The notes below the pieces were generated by a model. It was not told the origin of the DNA. It made no database searches and saw nothing but the letters and a program-made list of their open reading frames with translations. Position numbers and translations under genes: made by a program. From Anoplopoma fimbria (Eukaryota; Chordata; Actinopteri; Perciformes; Anoplopomatidae): DNA of 64,000 nt. The stretch is from assembly GCF_027596085.1 (NCBI RefSeq), contig NC_072450.1, positions 30,409,676-30,473,675 on the forward strand, given 5' to 3'. Of the stretch, positions 34,725 to 54,060 are shown piece after piece (within the stretch, counting starts at the first letter, position 1; each line of letters starts with the position of its first letter).

Positions 34725-36215
34725 ATGAAGATCCGAAGCAGGGAACTGATGGAGACCGACAGCTGCTCAAGCTTCAGCCAGCCGCCGGGACACTGTAAGC
34801 CAGCGGACAGCCTGAGGGTCAGCATTAACGACAGCTCTTTCATTGTGGACAAAACCAATCTGTCTGAGAACTGTGAGTACTTCAGAGCATTGTTTCAGTC
34901 AGGAATGAGAGAGTGCCAACAGGAAGAGATCCACCTGCAGTGTGTGGGGGTCCTGGGCTTTCTGGTCATGCTGAAGGTCCTGGCCGGGGAGCACCCCGTG
35001 CTGAGCAGCGACCAGATCGTGGAAGCCATCGAGTGTACGGCTTTCTTGCAGGTGCCGGCTCTCACCGAGCACTTGATCAATATCGTCAATTCTGAAAACT
35101 GCCTGCTCATGTACCACACGGCTGCCACCTACGGTGTGTGGGAGCTCTCCCACAGTTCAGCCTTATTTATCAGAGATATGTACAACGACCTGAAGGAGGA
35201 ACTTCACAATTTACCCAATAAGCTGGTAGAGAACATCGAGTCCCTTCTCCCGAGTAGCTACATGGCAGTGTGCAGCCACTCACCTTCCACTGAGCAGCTG
35301 AAAGATCTCCAGAGGACCGTCTGCTACCTGGACGAAGACCACAGCGAGTGGAAGGTCCTGACTCATTTACCTGTGATCACTAGCACCACGATGGCAGGCG
35401 TGGCGGTCCTAGACAACAAACTATACATCATCGGAGGAGTGCATGATGTAAGCAAGAAGGTGGTAGAGAATGGCTTCTGTTACAACCCTGCAGCAAACAC
35501 ATGGTCCACCATCTGTGGCTCCCAGCAGCTACGCTACAACTTCACTCTGATAGGTCACAAGGGCAGCCTCTACGCCATTGGAGGTGAGTTCAACATGAAG
35601 ACCCTGTCGTCTGTGGAGAGATACAGGGTGTCTAATGGAAGTTGGGGGTTTGTCTCCCCCCTGCCCTGCCCTGCAGCCTTGGTGGTGTCTGCTACAGCCA
35701 TGAACAGGATCTTTATCTGTCTCTGGAGAGGTAAGGGGGCCACAGATATACACGAGTATGTGTCTGAACGAGATCAGTGGCTTCTGGTCACCACGCTCAT
35801 CCGTGAGCAGAGTTATGGTCTTTATATGGTGGCCCATAAGGATAATCTGTATGTGATGCGCAATGGACCCTGTGATGACTTCTTACTGTGTGTTATGGAC
35901 TGCTACAACCTGAGCTCAGGCCAGTGGACGGCCATGTCGGGGCAGTACGGGAACAGCAAAGGCTCTCTGTTCACTGCTGTGGTCAGAGGAGACTCTGTGT
36001 TCACGCTCAGCCGGCAGTTGACCACAGAGTATTCTGTAGAGGATTACAAATGGAAAGTGAAGCGAGAGATGAAAGGTTTTGGCAGGATTGGATCCATATA
36101 TACATTCCTGATGAGGCTGCCTAAAGCCATTTCCACCATGGGAAACTCTGTGAATCAGGACCAAAAAGTCAGAGACCGCCCCAGATTCTACCCACGATGC
36201 TCTGATAACCTGTAA
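34725..36215 (+). CDS. kbtbd13: Kelch repeat and BTB domain-containing protein 13
   Basis: Single coding exon, about 496 residues (human about 458). The open frame extends back to 34662, but TTTCAG at about 34708-34713 could be a 3' splice site, so the next ATG at 34725 is preferred. ATG 34749 is another candidate. Residues about 29-125 form the BTB fold (SLRVSINDSSFIVDKTNL, then RALFQSGMRE). 125-215 are BACK-like (ECTAFLQVPALTEHL). From about 235 there are kelch repeats (KLYIIGGVHD, SLYAIGGEF, NLYVMRNGPCDDF). The C terminus IYTFLMRLP resembles the human protein. BTB-kelch proteins of this type are CUL3 ubiquitin-ligase adaptors, and human KBTBD13 is a muscle protein mutated in nemaline myopathy. 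An AATAAA at 36611 is a plausible polyadenylation signal. Divergent from rasl12, convergent with ubap1l. Confidence 0.95.
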   Translation: MKIRSRELMETDSCSSFSQPPGHCKPADSLRVSINDSSFIVDKTNLSENCEYFRALFQSGMRECQQEEIHLQCVGVLGFLVMLKVLAGEHPVLSSDQIVEAIECTAFLQVPALTEHLINIVNSENCLLMYHTAATYGVWELSHSSALFIRDMYNDLKEELHNLPNKLVENIESLLPSSYMAVCSHSPSTEQLKDLQRTVCYLDEDHSEWKVLTHLPVITSTTMAGVAVLDNKLYIIGGVHDVSKKVVENGFCYNPAANTWSTICGSQQLRYNFTLIGHKGSLYAIGGEFNMKTLSSVERYRVSNGSWGFVSPLPCPAALVVSATAMNRIFICLWRGKGATDIHEYVSERDQWLLVTTLIREQSYGLYMVAHKDNLYVMRNGPCDDFLLCVMDCYNLSSGQWTAMSGQYGNSKGSLFTAVVRGDSVFTLSRQLTTEYSVEDYKWKVKREMKGFGRIGSIYTFLMRLPKAISTMGNSVNQDQKVRDRPRFYPRCSDNL

Positions 36216-36616
36216 CAGCTGCTGAGAAATCACCAGATGTTCTGCTGAGAGAGCTCGTCCTGAGACATGCGCCTTATTTTCATGACTCTGGACATGGTTC
36301 AAAAGAAGTCCAAAGAAGATGGACACATCAGACAGGTCTGAAACAAACCTCCAGGTTTGACAAATGTATTTGGAAGATGGAAAAAAAAGTTACGACCCAC
36401 ACAGATCGACTTCCTGCTTCGACTATGACCTGCTGTACTCACTGTATTCACAGTTTTCTCGTAGAATGCGGGGTTACTCTTTATGTAATCTGCTAAACTG
36501 TTGGCTTGTTTACAACCGACTGCTCATACATCGTTTTGGGGAATATGACAGAGTTTGCAGATCACACAGCAATTATTTGGTAAGTGATAAAAGTCAAGGA
36601 AATTTTTTTAAATAAA

Positions 36617-37319
<703 letters not shown>

Positions 37320-37327
37320 ATCTGCCA

Positions 37328-44859
<7,532 letters not shown>

Positions 44860-44874
44860 CCTGCTCAGTTCACT

Positions 44875-44875
44875 G

Positions 44876-44965
<90 letters not shown>
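44875..44965. repeat. (CA)n array at the ubap1l splice acceptor
   Basis: About 43 CA units on the plus strand. On the ubap1l (minus) strand this is a TG run ending in TACCAG, directly at the acceptor of the start-codon exon (exon border 44872). It takes the place of the normal polypyrimidine tract. Confidence 0.9.
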
Positions 44966-44968
<3 letters not shown>

Positions 44969-46860
44969 AACATGTTTACTGAAGTCCCTTTTTGGGGATT
45001 TTTAATAGACTTAGGATCACAATCACACTCCTTCACACATTTAATCAACTTTGTCTCAATGTGCCTACTGTCAACTTTCCTTTCAATATATTTTAAATGA
45101 AATCAAGTCTGGAGAACAACCATTTTCGGGGGGTGTGGGACACTTTGATAGTAAATAAAGAACTTGTTCACTGTGCTGCTTCATACAAGTTTACATCATC
45201 TCTCACCAGCCTGTGGAGAAGGAGGTATATTTTTATCTTTTAACTAAAGAAATGCAAACTGAAAGCTGCATTACTCTCTTGGAAAATTTGTCAATTGATT
45301 GTATTAGTTAGTTAGTGATATATAAAGGGGATCTGGTTGGCAGTAAGCAACAGGTTAGTTGGTTAGTTAAGTACAGCCTCTTATGATGAGCATATGGTAA
45401 AAACAGATATGTTTGCAAGGTTAGAAGCAAAGCTTTAAAAAAAAAAAAATACTTAAACTTACTGCAGTTATTTGTGTTATTAAAGGTGAGCTTTGCTGGT
45501 TTTGGTCAAACTAGTAAAATTTTAAATGTACATTTTTATACTTTTTTTTAAAATGATGAGCAGATTAAGGAGAAATAAAGATCAATCGCCACAGACAAAC
45601 TCCTGTCTGTCTCTTTTCTTCCTCGCTGTGCTGTATACTGATATATCTATCTCTCTAGCTCTCTAGCTCCATTCATTCAGCCAACAAGTTTTTCTCAAAG
45701 GAGGAGAAATTAGAGCTTCACTGCTGAATCATCATGACATCCAAACATTGGGCAAACTAACTGACTTTTTAGAAAACAATTTAACGTTTTGTTCAGGAAC
45801 ACAGATACAGAGGATGTTATTATTTTAATTTGGGGAAGCAAACATCTCCATAATAATGAAACTCTATTATCATTTTAAATCTGGATTGACTCATTTAGCT
45901 ACTCTCTGATTAGTACTAACCTTCGATTTAATTAATCCTTGTAGATGCAAGATGTTTTCATTTTGGGTTGGAATATACTCTATAATAGTTTTAGCTTTTT
46001 TTTCAGATTTGTATCTCTCACGGTTGAATAAACCATGATGGTCTGCACAGGGACAGTCATATCCTTACTGAGGTCTGCAAAGACAGAAATCTACATGAAC
46101 CGGTCGTGCGTTTGACGGATGGGATTTCAGCATTGCACACATTATCGTAAACAATAGGCTTGTGGTCAGACAGTACAGCTGGTACCTTTGACTCTCTGCT
46201 CACTGAGCGGTTCACACAGTCAGATCTGAGAAAAGCTGAAAGCTAAATCAGATTAACTCTCCCAGAAAACTTGTCTGCTCACACGCTGCCTTTCTAAATT
46301 GGTTGAGTGTGTTACATAACTCGGAGTGGATCGGTGCAGGGAAAGGATCAGACAGCATAGATCATTCCTGTGAATGGCTGAGAGCAAACCTTAAGGCATA
46401 CGTGTCCTGTGAAAGCTAATCAGATGTTTACTCCAGTAACCAAAACACCAACAGACCAGATGGTCCAGGACTTACATCAGCAGAGAGGACGGCTGCTCTG
46501 TAAGCTCATGGTGTTGTCTCTGACGTGCTCAACCGAAGCAGGCTAACGGTACTGGACAAACAACATGCAACATATCTGACCACTTCCAAGCAGACTAGTT
46601 TAAGGCCAGTCTAACTTAAGACATGTTCATCCTTGCAGAGCAAATACTGGTTGTTCTGCTTCTCTATTTTCATTGTTATATTGGGATCTGCAATAAACTT
46701 ATAGGTAGTAGATAACATGTACTACAAAGCAAAAAGTATTTTTTTGCTGAAACAAAACAGAAAACTTTGTGTTTTGAATTTTAACAATAGTGAATATCCT
46801 AAAATGATCTTAAGATCGAAGGCTGCAGGATCTTTAAATCACTTCTTAAAATTATTATAT
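44966..46860. other. Putative ubap1l 5' intron
   Basis: No coding exon is supported. It is likely intronic between a noncoding first exon near 47430 and the start-codon exon. It contains a TTAGTTAG-rich patch near 45305-45370. Confidence 0.35.
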
Positions 46861-46867
46861 AAAAAAA

Positions 46868-46868
46868 T

Positions 46869-46911
<43 letters not shown>

Positions 46912-47142
46912 TACCAGTCAAAGGTTTGGACACACCTTCTCATTCAACTACTTTGAAGAATCTAAAATATAAAACATATTCTGGTTTGTTGAGCATTTGT
47001 TTGTTTACCACATAATTCCATATGTGTTCCTTCATAGTTTGGATGTCTTCAATATTAATCTACAATGTAGAAAAAAATAAAAATAAAAATAAAGAAAAAA
47101 CATTGAATGAGAATTTAGAAGGTGTGTACAAACTTTCGACTG

Positions 47143-47196
<54 letters not shown>
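46868..47196 (+). mobile_element. Tc1-type MITE, copy 1, between TA arrays
   Basis: The element spans 46909-47148. It starts CAGTACCAGTCAAAGGTTTG and ends with the inverted version (AACTTTCGACTGGTACT). The interior is AT-rich and noncoding. TA arrays lie on both sides (46872-46908 and 47149-47190), as expected for TA-target insertion. Copies 2 and 3 at 51949 and 57909 have the same orientation. Confidence 0.8.
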
Positions 47197-47198
<2 letters not shown>

Positions 47199-47428
47199 TA
47201 TACACACATATATATCAGCTATCAGGCTGCAAAACATTTTGTAACTGTCTGCCAGTTGACCATAAACGTTTCCCTCTTAAATGTTGTCATCTCTGTACAT
47301 TAAGTAACTAAATGTATATAAAAGCCCGATCACACAATAACCTCTGTGTTACAGTTAATTGCAGAATTCACATACTCATTTAGACTAGATTTGAACGTTC
47401 TAGCAAAACAAATCTAAACTAATCTTAC

Positions 47429-47472
47429 CTGTGTTGTCTTGGAGCTGCTGTCAGACTGTCAAGTGTCCTCTC

Positions 47473-47515
<43 letters not shown>

Positions 47516-47660
47516 GCTCAGACTGACACTGGAACAGTAATCTAGTGACTCACAGTGACCTACACCAGCTGATGTACAGTCAACACACAGTTGGAGCCCG
47601 GAGGACGTCAACAAAGAGTAAAAGCCTGACGTCAGACGGCTGATTACAGGAGGATCCGGT
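47429..47660 (-). promoter_or_regulatory. ubap1l: Candidate ubap1l noncoding first exon and promoter
   Basis: On the minus strand a perfect 5' splice site CAG/GTAAGATT lies at 47421-47431, so an exon ending at 47429 could splice to the start-codon exon at 44872. About 200 bp upstream on that strand is a full CRE palindrome TGACGTCA (47627-47634), with a second GACGTC at about 47604. A TG array (47475-47513) would lie in the 5' UTR. Inference only. Confidence 0.4.
47475..47513. repeat. (TG)n microsatellite
   Basis: About 19 TG units, inside the candidate ubap1l first exon. Confidence 0.92.
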
Positions 47661-48678
47661 AAACACGGCGATGTAAGGCTGGCTGGAGACAAAACACTTT
47701 CCTATCTTTAAGACTTCCACGACATTCTTTGATTATTGATTATTCTTTTAATAATGTGTGGAAGCAGGACAGATGCCAGAACAACCTTTAGGTTCTATTG
47801 TATACTATACTACACTGTGTGCCACAGTGGACACACAATGGATAACTTATAATCTTTTTCTGTCCATTTGTTGTGAACATTCATGATTCTGTTGACTTTC
47901 TTATCTAATACCAAGCCAATGAGGGTTTTTTTTTATTTTTTTTTATTGGACTGAAAGGTTTAAGCCAACATGTATTGCTCCTCAACGTGCTTTTCCTTTA
48001 AAAAAAATGAAAAAGGTACAAAAACTAGAAAAATAGCAATTCATTGGTAAGGTATTACATTTATCACCATCAGTCATTATCAGTATGACACTTTAAATAA
48101 AAAAAACAACACAACCACAAAGTAAACTTTCCAAAAGGAAAAAGGAACGCCAATAATTTTTTAGATTAAAAAAAACAATATATGAACCAAAACAGAAAGA
48201 GAATAAACTTAGTGAGATCAAAAAAAACAGTTTTTAAATTGGAGCTCAAATCTGAATTTTCATTTGATCATGAAGCCTTTTGATGTCATCAAAAGGTTTT
48301 TTTCCTGGCGGAGCTGTGGAGGGACAGACGGATTCAAAAACGTCCTTTTTTTGTTATCGACTCAGTGTTTCTTCTGAAGCATTTTGTTCGGTGACCTCTG
48401 CAGTTCTCACCTCATCACTGTCCTCATGCTTGAGTTCTGACAAACAGAGTTTCAGTCGCAAGTTCATTATCTTATTTTCCTAATGAAGGTAACAGAGCTT
48501 TTGGAACAAACAGCTTCTAAATCCTTTTCGACTTATTTACTCATCAACATTGTTGACATTCCTCTACAGGGTTTATCCCAACAGTCCTTCCAGAGACACC
48601 TGCAGGATATCGGTTTGGATTTATGGTGCTGGATGTCAGACACTGGTTGACGGGACACAAAGTGAGGGTGAGGCTGTC
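47661..48678. other. Intergenic region between ubap1l and pdcd7
   Basis: AT-rich with A and T homopolymer runs around 47925-48240. No gene is seen. Part of it is probably the pdcd7 3' UTR. Confidence 0.4.
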
Positions 48679-49706
48679 TCACTCAGTGTCAGCGGTGTGC
48701 AGAGCGGAGGCCCAGGCGTGGTCTGACGGGGCGTCTGGCAAGATCCAGCTCTGAGGAACCTGCGAACCGTCAGGATGATCGGCTGGAACCGCAAACGCAT
48801 CCCACTCTCTCCTGAAAGAAAAGAAAATACAGTCCCAACAAGTTACTACGTCATCCTTAAGGTCATTACAATAACAGCATGCTTGACTAAATTATGTCGG
48901 GATTCAATTTCAAGCTCTGGGTTTTGTTTATGCTGCTCGATGTCGGTCTCCATCCCAGTACAGCTCCAATGTTAAACAGGCCCTATTATGCTATTTTCCG
49001 GGTGCATATTTTTATCTCCAGTTACACTTACAACATGTTTACATGCGTTAATGCTCATAATCCGTCTTGTTTTTCTCATCCTGGCTGTCCTGCAGCACCT
49101 CTTCTTACCCTCTCTCTGAAATGCTCCGTTGTAGCGCTTGCTCCTCCCTTCAGAAAGCAAAGCTGCTCTGATTGGTCAGCTAGCCCGCTCTGTTGTGATT
49201 GGTCAACGTTTCACATTTAAAAAACTCTTCCTCCGGAGCTCCAGCTCTGTTTCTCTCTTTCGTTGTTTGAGGGCCAAACTAGCCGGAAGGAGTTTTACGT
49301 CACTTCTGTAACATTGTGACCCCATAAAGTTACGGAATTGTCTAAAGAAACCGATTGAATGCGTGTTTCCATCCATTACTGCTGTTTGAATATGTTGGTT
49401 GATGGAGAGAAACAGCTGGTGGAGCTGATTCTGCAGTAGTATTATTAAAGCATTGGACAAAATCAAAGCTGAAAACTCGATGATTTATATATTAATGTGA
49501 TATCATCCCTCCACACTGTTTCCATAATGCATCATGTACATCACATACTCACAATTGTTTTTATCCACACTCCCAACTGTTACAGCTCAGACAGGAAACA
49601 CTTTTTGCATGTTTAGACTTGTTTTACACTCCGTTTTTTTATTCACAAACTGAAAATGTGTCTCAAAGTAGATGGACGGAAACACTGGAATTAATATCAC
49701 ATCTGC

Positions 49707-49748
<42 letters not shown>

Positions 49749-52700
49749 CTGTGGAGATCACTTAGATTTTGGGGATTTTACTGCAGTTGGTGAATATTTA
49801 AAGCTAGAGTGGTTAATCTTCCTCAAAAACTTTTAAAAAATTGTTGAAATTCTCTTAAAATCCCAACGGCAATCAATAACTTAAATACTCTACATACTCT
49901 GTAGCTGTAGTTAGTTACTGTAATAAGCCCGTCCAATCATTTCATTCAGCCTGTATGGTTGTGTGTGCATTATGCTTATTTGGGGGACCGTCTTTGGAGG
50001 GAGGCCTGAAGGGACCGGCTGCCAGTGTTGGCTACTGTCATCATCTTGTCCTATTAGACGTTAGTGTAAAATTGTCATAGTGAGCATATAAACTCCTGAG
50101 TTATGGCCAAAAAACGTCAAAAGTTTCATGAAGTTGCAGTGACCTCTGACCACCATATTCTACTAAGTTCAACCTTTAGTGAAAGTGGACGTTTGTGCCA
50201 ATGTTAAAGAAATTCCCTGAGACTTTCTGTTCCAGAGAATAGGACTGTCATAGAAACATCCAACACCACTTCTCATGTCTTCTCAGGTCACATGCCCTCA
50301 TCTCAGTGTGAAAACACACGCGCACACACACACACACAACACACACACAACACACAACAACCCCAAGACTTATGCACGCTCAAAATGTCCCATTGTGTTA
50401 ACCTGTCTGTTTGTGTACATAAGAACATCAAACATGTCAGCCAACATGATGCCAGAATAATCATCAGGGTTTTCTTTAACATTGTAAGATGTGGGCATTG
50501 CGCTGACATTGCACATTTTATGTTAACAGAGCCAAAGAGTCCATTATATTTATTGTTTTGGTTGTGTGGTTTAATTTGATGTTTTATTTATTTTGGGTAT
50601 ATTGAATATGTGTTTACATTCTAGTTCCAATGTCTGATTACCTTTAAAAACTCTAAAGTTCATTCATCTAATAAAAGGGTGTACTTGAATTATTATGCTC
50701 TCATAGTATCATTCTATTAGTGGATAAAAGGTCTTAAAGTTACAATTATATAGTGCTAATTCTGGGACAACTTTATTCATAACTCCCCCTACACATTGAT
50801 TTATACATGTTTGTATTTCCTTTGGCCCTTATGGGCTACCATAACTCTGTTTTATGATTCCTATTATGTGCCAGTGAAAGTAGAGTGAACACCAACCTGA
50901 TTTGCAGTAAAGCGTGCAGTGAGCGCTCAGCCTGGGTGTAATATTCTCTGAAGGGCAGCAGAACAGAATCAACAGGAAGCTCATCTGAGAAACACAACAA
51001 AACAAATGACCGATTACAATAGAAAACACAAATCACACTGCTGTTGAAGGACTAATGTTCTCCCCTTTGGCGGAGAGTGATGCGAGTGGTTACCTCCAAA
51101 CAACATGGCGTTCACTCTGCGTTTCCTCTGCAGGTGTCTCTCCCTCTCCTTCTTCATTCGTTTCTCCTGCTCTCTCCTCCTCTCCTCCTCCTGCTCCCCT
51201 TCCAGCATCACCATCAGCGCTTTCTCCTCCGCCGAGTAAACCGCGGTCCTCTTCTTCATCACACACCTCAGCTTCTCCAGTCTGCTGCTGAAGGCCTCGT
51301 CACATTCTTGCTCGGTGACGATACCTGCCACGTGCAAAATATACAGATTGTAGGCTACAGTCTATTCAATCCGGTATGATGAATCCATCATTTATATATA
51401 TTTTCAATTTTTTTAATATTTATTTTAACTGTTTAACCGACATAAATGTTATTGTCAGTTAACGACTAATCATTGACATCCCTAACAGGAAGCATATCCA
51501 CCTTATTCCTAATCCCCAAAGAATAATGGGGGCGTGATCGTTATTCATTTCAGTGAGCATCTGGGAGAGTTAGCATTATGCTACAGGTGTCTTTACACCT
51601 GTAGCATAATGTTTATAACATGTAGTTGTGTGACCATAAATCACACGTGGTATAAAAAAGGGGGGACTGGGAATAAGGCTGAAGAACTCGTACCTTTCCT
51701 CGACGCCGCCTCTTTCCTCAGTCTGCGCAGCTTCTCCAGAGATCTCAGGATGTCCTGCATCCTCTTCACGTCCGCCTGCTTCTTCCTCACCTCACAGAGG
51801 ACGGAGTCAGCGGCCAGCTTCAGCTCCCTCTCCTGGTACACAAACGGAGACGATATCAAATTACATTTTTTAGGACTTTTGTACCAAGTAAAACACACAA
51901 AAAAATAATAATTTGAAGAGAGAGACTAGGCTAAATGCTTTCTATATACAGTACCAGTCAAAAGTTTGGACACACCTTCTCATTCAACTACTTTGAAGAA
52001 TCTAAAATATAAAACATATTCTGGTTTGTTGAGCATTTGTTTGTTTAGCACATAATTCCATATGTGTTCTTTCATAGTTTGGATGTCTTCAATATTAATC
52101 TACAATGTAGAAAAAAAAATAAAAAAAAGATAAAGAAAAACCATTGAATGAGAAGGGGTGTCCAAACTTTACAGACAAACTAACATCTACCTCCTCCACT
52201 GTTTGTAGAGGATGACAAAGTGAATGTGGTGCTTTACATATGGTGAGTTTGCTGTACACTTCTACTGCCCCCAAGAGGACAAACAATGTATCCACGTTTG
52301 ATCGGTCTGATGTCAAATGTCATCACCTTCTTCTTCTCCTCCACTTGTTGGATCTGCTGCATCCTCCATGCGTTTATAACAGCCTCTTTCTCCGCGATGC
52401 GCTCCTCTCTGCGCGTCTCCTCCATCTGGAGCCGTCTCCTGGCTCTCAGCCGTCGAGCCCTCCTCTTAGCCACCCGGGACACTGCAGCCTTCCAGCTGTC
52501 TGAAACACACCCCCCGTCCGCGAGGACTTTGAGTGCATCCTGTAGCTCTGTCTTCACGTTTAAAGCCACTGAATAGGAGTCCTCCCAAACGCACTCGTTC
52601 TCCACGTCGGCCCTCAGAGCTTCACAGGACTCTGCGAGCTGAGAGACGAGCTGAGCCGCCCGGCGCAGAGCCTCCCTCGGGTCCGGAGCAGAGGTGTGCC

Positions 52701-52760
52701 GGGGCCTCCGCCGGGTCTCTGGGGTCTTTGGGGTCCTGGGTATGGAGAATGGCATAAGTA

Positions 52761-52799
<39 letters not shown>

Positions 52800-54060
52800 A
52801 TGTATAAATAAATAAATACAGGAATAAATAAATAAATGCTTAAATAAATACAGAAATAAATAAATGAAGGTGAACAAAAATGTAGTAATATATTTATTTA
52901 TTTATTTCAGCATTTATTAATGCCTTTAAATATTTCTGTATTTATTTCAGCATTTATTTATATGTTCATTACTGTATTTATACATTTATTTATGCATTTA
53001 TTAATTTATTCCTTGTTTTATTTTTACATTTATATAAGCATTTACTATTTTTTTTAATTATTCCTGTATTTATTTATACAATTATTTATGCATTTATTTA
53101 TTCTTTTCTGTATTTATTTCAGCATTTATTTATTTATTCATTACTGTATTAATACATTTATTTATGCATTTATTAATTTATTCTTTGTTTTATTTTTACA
53201 TTTATATAAGCATTTACAAAAAAAAAAAATTATTCCTGTATTTATTTATACAATTATTTCAGCATTTATTTATTTATTCTTTTATTTATTTATTTCAGCA
53301 TTTATTAATGCATTTAAATATTTCTGTATTTATTTCAGCATTTATTAATGCATTGAAATATTTCTGCATTTATTTATTTATTCCTTGTTTTATAAGCATT
53401 TACTATTTTTTTTATTATTATTCCTGTATTTATTTATACAATTATTAATTTTGTTATTTATTTATACTGGGATGTATACCTGGGAGTTGAGTCCCTGCCT
53501 TGTAGGAAGCGTCGGATCCACTGCTGGTCCTGCCTCCTCTGCAGGGACGTCTCATCCTCAGGACGCGCGGTCGTCCCCGAGGGAGACCTCTCGGAGAAGC
53601 CCTCATATTCGTGCTGTTGGGTCTGATCCGGGTCCAGGTCGTACCGAGCAGCCCGGGGACAGGGTCTAAACTGCGGGTTAAACGTGTCAAAGGTCTCTGC
53701 TGCGCTGCTGCTGCGTGCGTAAAGCGGAGCGCGCGCCGCGTGTCCAAGGAAGTGTCCAGGCGGTGGACAGCCGAAAGGAGGCGGGGGCACGGAAGGGTCA
53801 AACCCATACGGAAGGGGCAAAGGAGGCCCCCCGAAGCCCCCTCCCCCGTGAGACGGAGCCGCCGGGAACTCGCATCTAAACCCGTACGGTTGTCCGCCGT
53901 CATACCCCCGCGCAGGGGTCCAGTGGTCCGGCTGTGCGGGTTCATGCGCCGCGCTGCTCGGCGGCGGTCTGCTGGCGTGGTACGGGGTCTCCAGATACCC
54001 GCCGTTATAGACCAGGGGCTGCTGCGCCTCTGACCCGGTGTAGTGGTACAGGTTGTCCAT
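48679..54060 (-). CDS. pdcd7: Programmed cell death protein 7 (U11/U12 snRNP-associated)
   Basis: Six coding exons on the minus strand: 53480-54060, 52327-52735, 51694-51832, 51094-51324, 50897-50984 and 48679-48811. Phases agree throughout, giving 526 residues (human 485). Residues 1-200 are Pro/Gly/Tyr-rich, including VPPPPFGCPPPGHF. 230-300 are arginine-rich (RVAKRRARRLRARRRLQMEE). 320-440 form long charged helices (EVRKKQADVKRMQDILRSLE, YSAEEKALMVMLEGEQEEER). The C terminus has LPFREYYTQAERSLHALLQI and then DAFAVPADHPDGSQVPQSWI, all collinear with human PDCD7. The human protein (59K) belongs to the U11/U12 di-snRNP of the minor spliceosome in the nucleus. The start is the first ATG of the long exon. 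Upstream, ATTTCCGGC at 54169 is an ETS-like site. Head to head with spg21. Confidence 0.95.
48972..49330. repeat. Teleost interspersed repeat in pdcd7 intron 5
   Basis: Contains AGGCCCTATTATGCTATTTT, TCCAGTTACACTTACAACAT, CTCTCTGAAATGCTCCGTTG and two TGATTGGTCA words. I recall this non-autonomous repeat from many teleost genomes. No coding capacity. Confidence 0.5.
49710..49745. repeat. Poly(A) run of about 36
   Basis: Uninterrupted A run in pdcd7 intron 5. The flanking GGCCTGTGGAGATCAC gives no clue to a retroposed origin. Confidence 0.85.
51574..51611. repeat. Perfect 17-bp inverted repeat with 4-base loop
   Basis: CATTATGCTACAGGTGT, then CTTT, then its exact reverse complement. Located in pdcd7 intron 3, outside any recognised element. 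Could form a hairpin in the transcript or a small cruciform. Confidence 0.9.
51949..52172 (+). mobile_element. Tc1-type MITE, copy 2
   Basis: Same sequence and orientation as the copy at 46909. The right terminus is damaged: after GGTGTCCAAACTTTAC the last dozen bases of the inverted repeat are missing. It lies in pdcd7 intron 2, antisense to the gene. Confidence 0.8.
52760..53466. repeat. ATTT/AAAT-derived higher-order array in pdcd7 intron 1
   Basis: Starts as pure AAAT repeats (52764-52860), then about 600 bp of TTTATTTA-based sequence in longer repeated blocks. One block containing CAGCATTTATTTATTTATTC, TTTATGCATTTATTAATTTA and ATTTATATAAGCATTTAC recurs at about 52940-53050 and 53120-53215, with partial copies beyond. 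It fills almost the whole intron. Confidence 0.85.

Noticed and set aside
35916..36326. 136-codon minus-strand ORF
   Set aside because: Shadow of the kbtbd13 kelch region.
46717..47303. ORFs with Tyr-Ile repeats
   Set aside because: TA arrays around a MITE, not genes.
53611..54033. 140-codon plus-strand ORF
   Set aside because: Antisense shadow of the GC-rich first pdcd7 exon; the minus frame matches PDCD7 and has correct splice sites.
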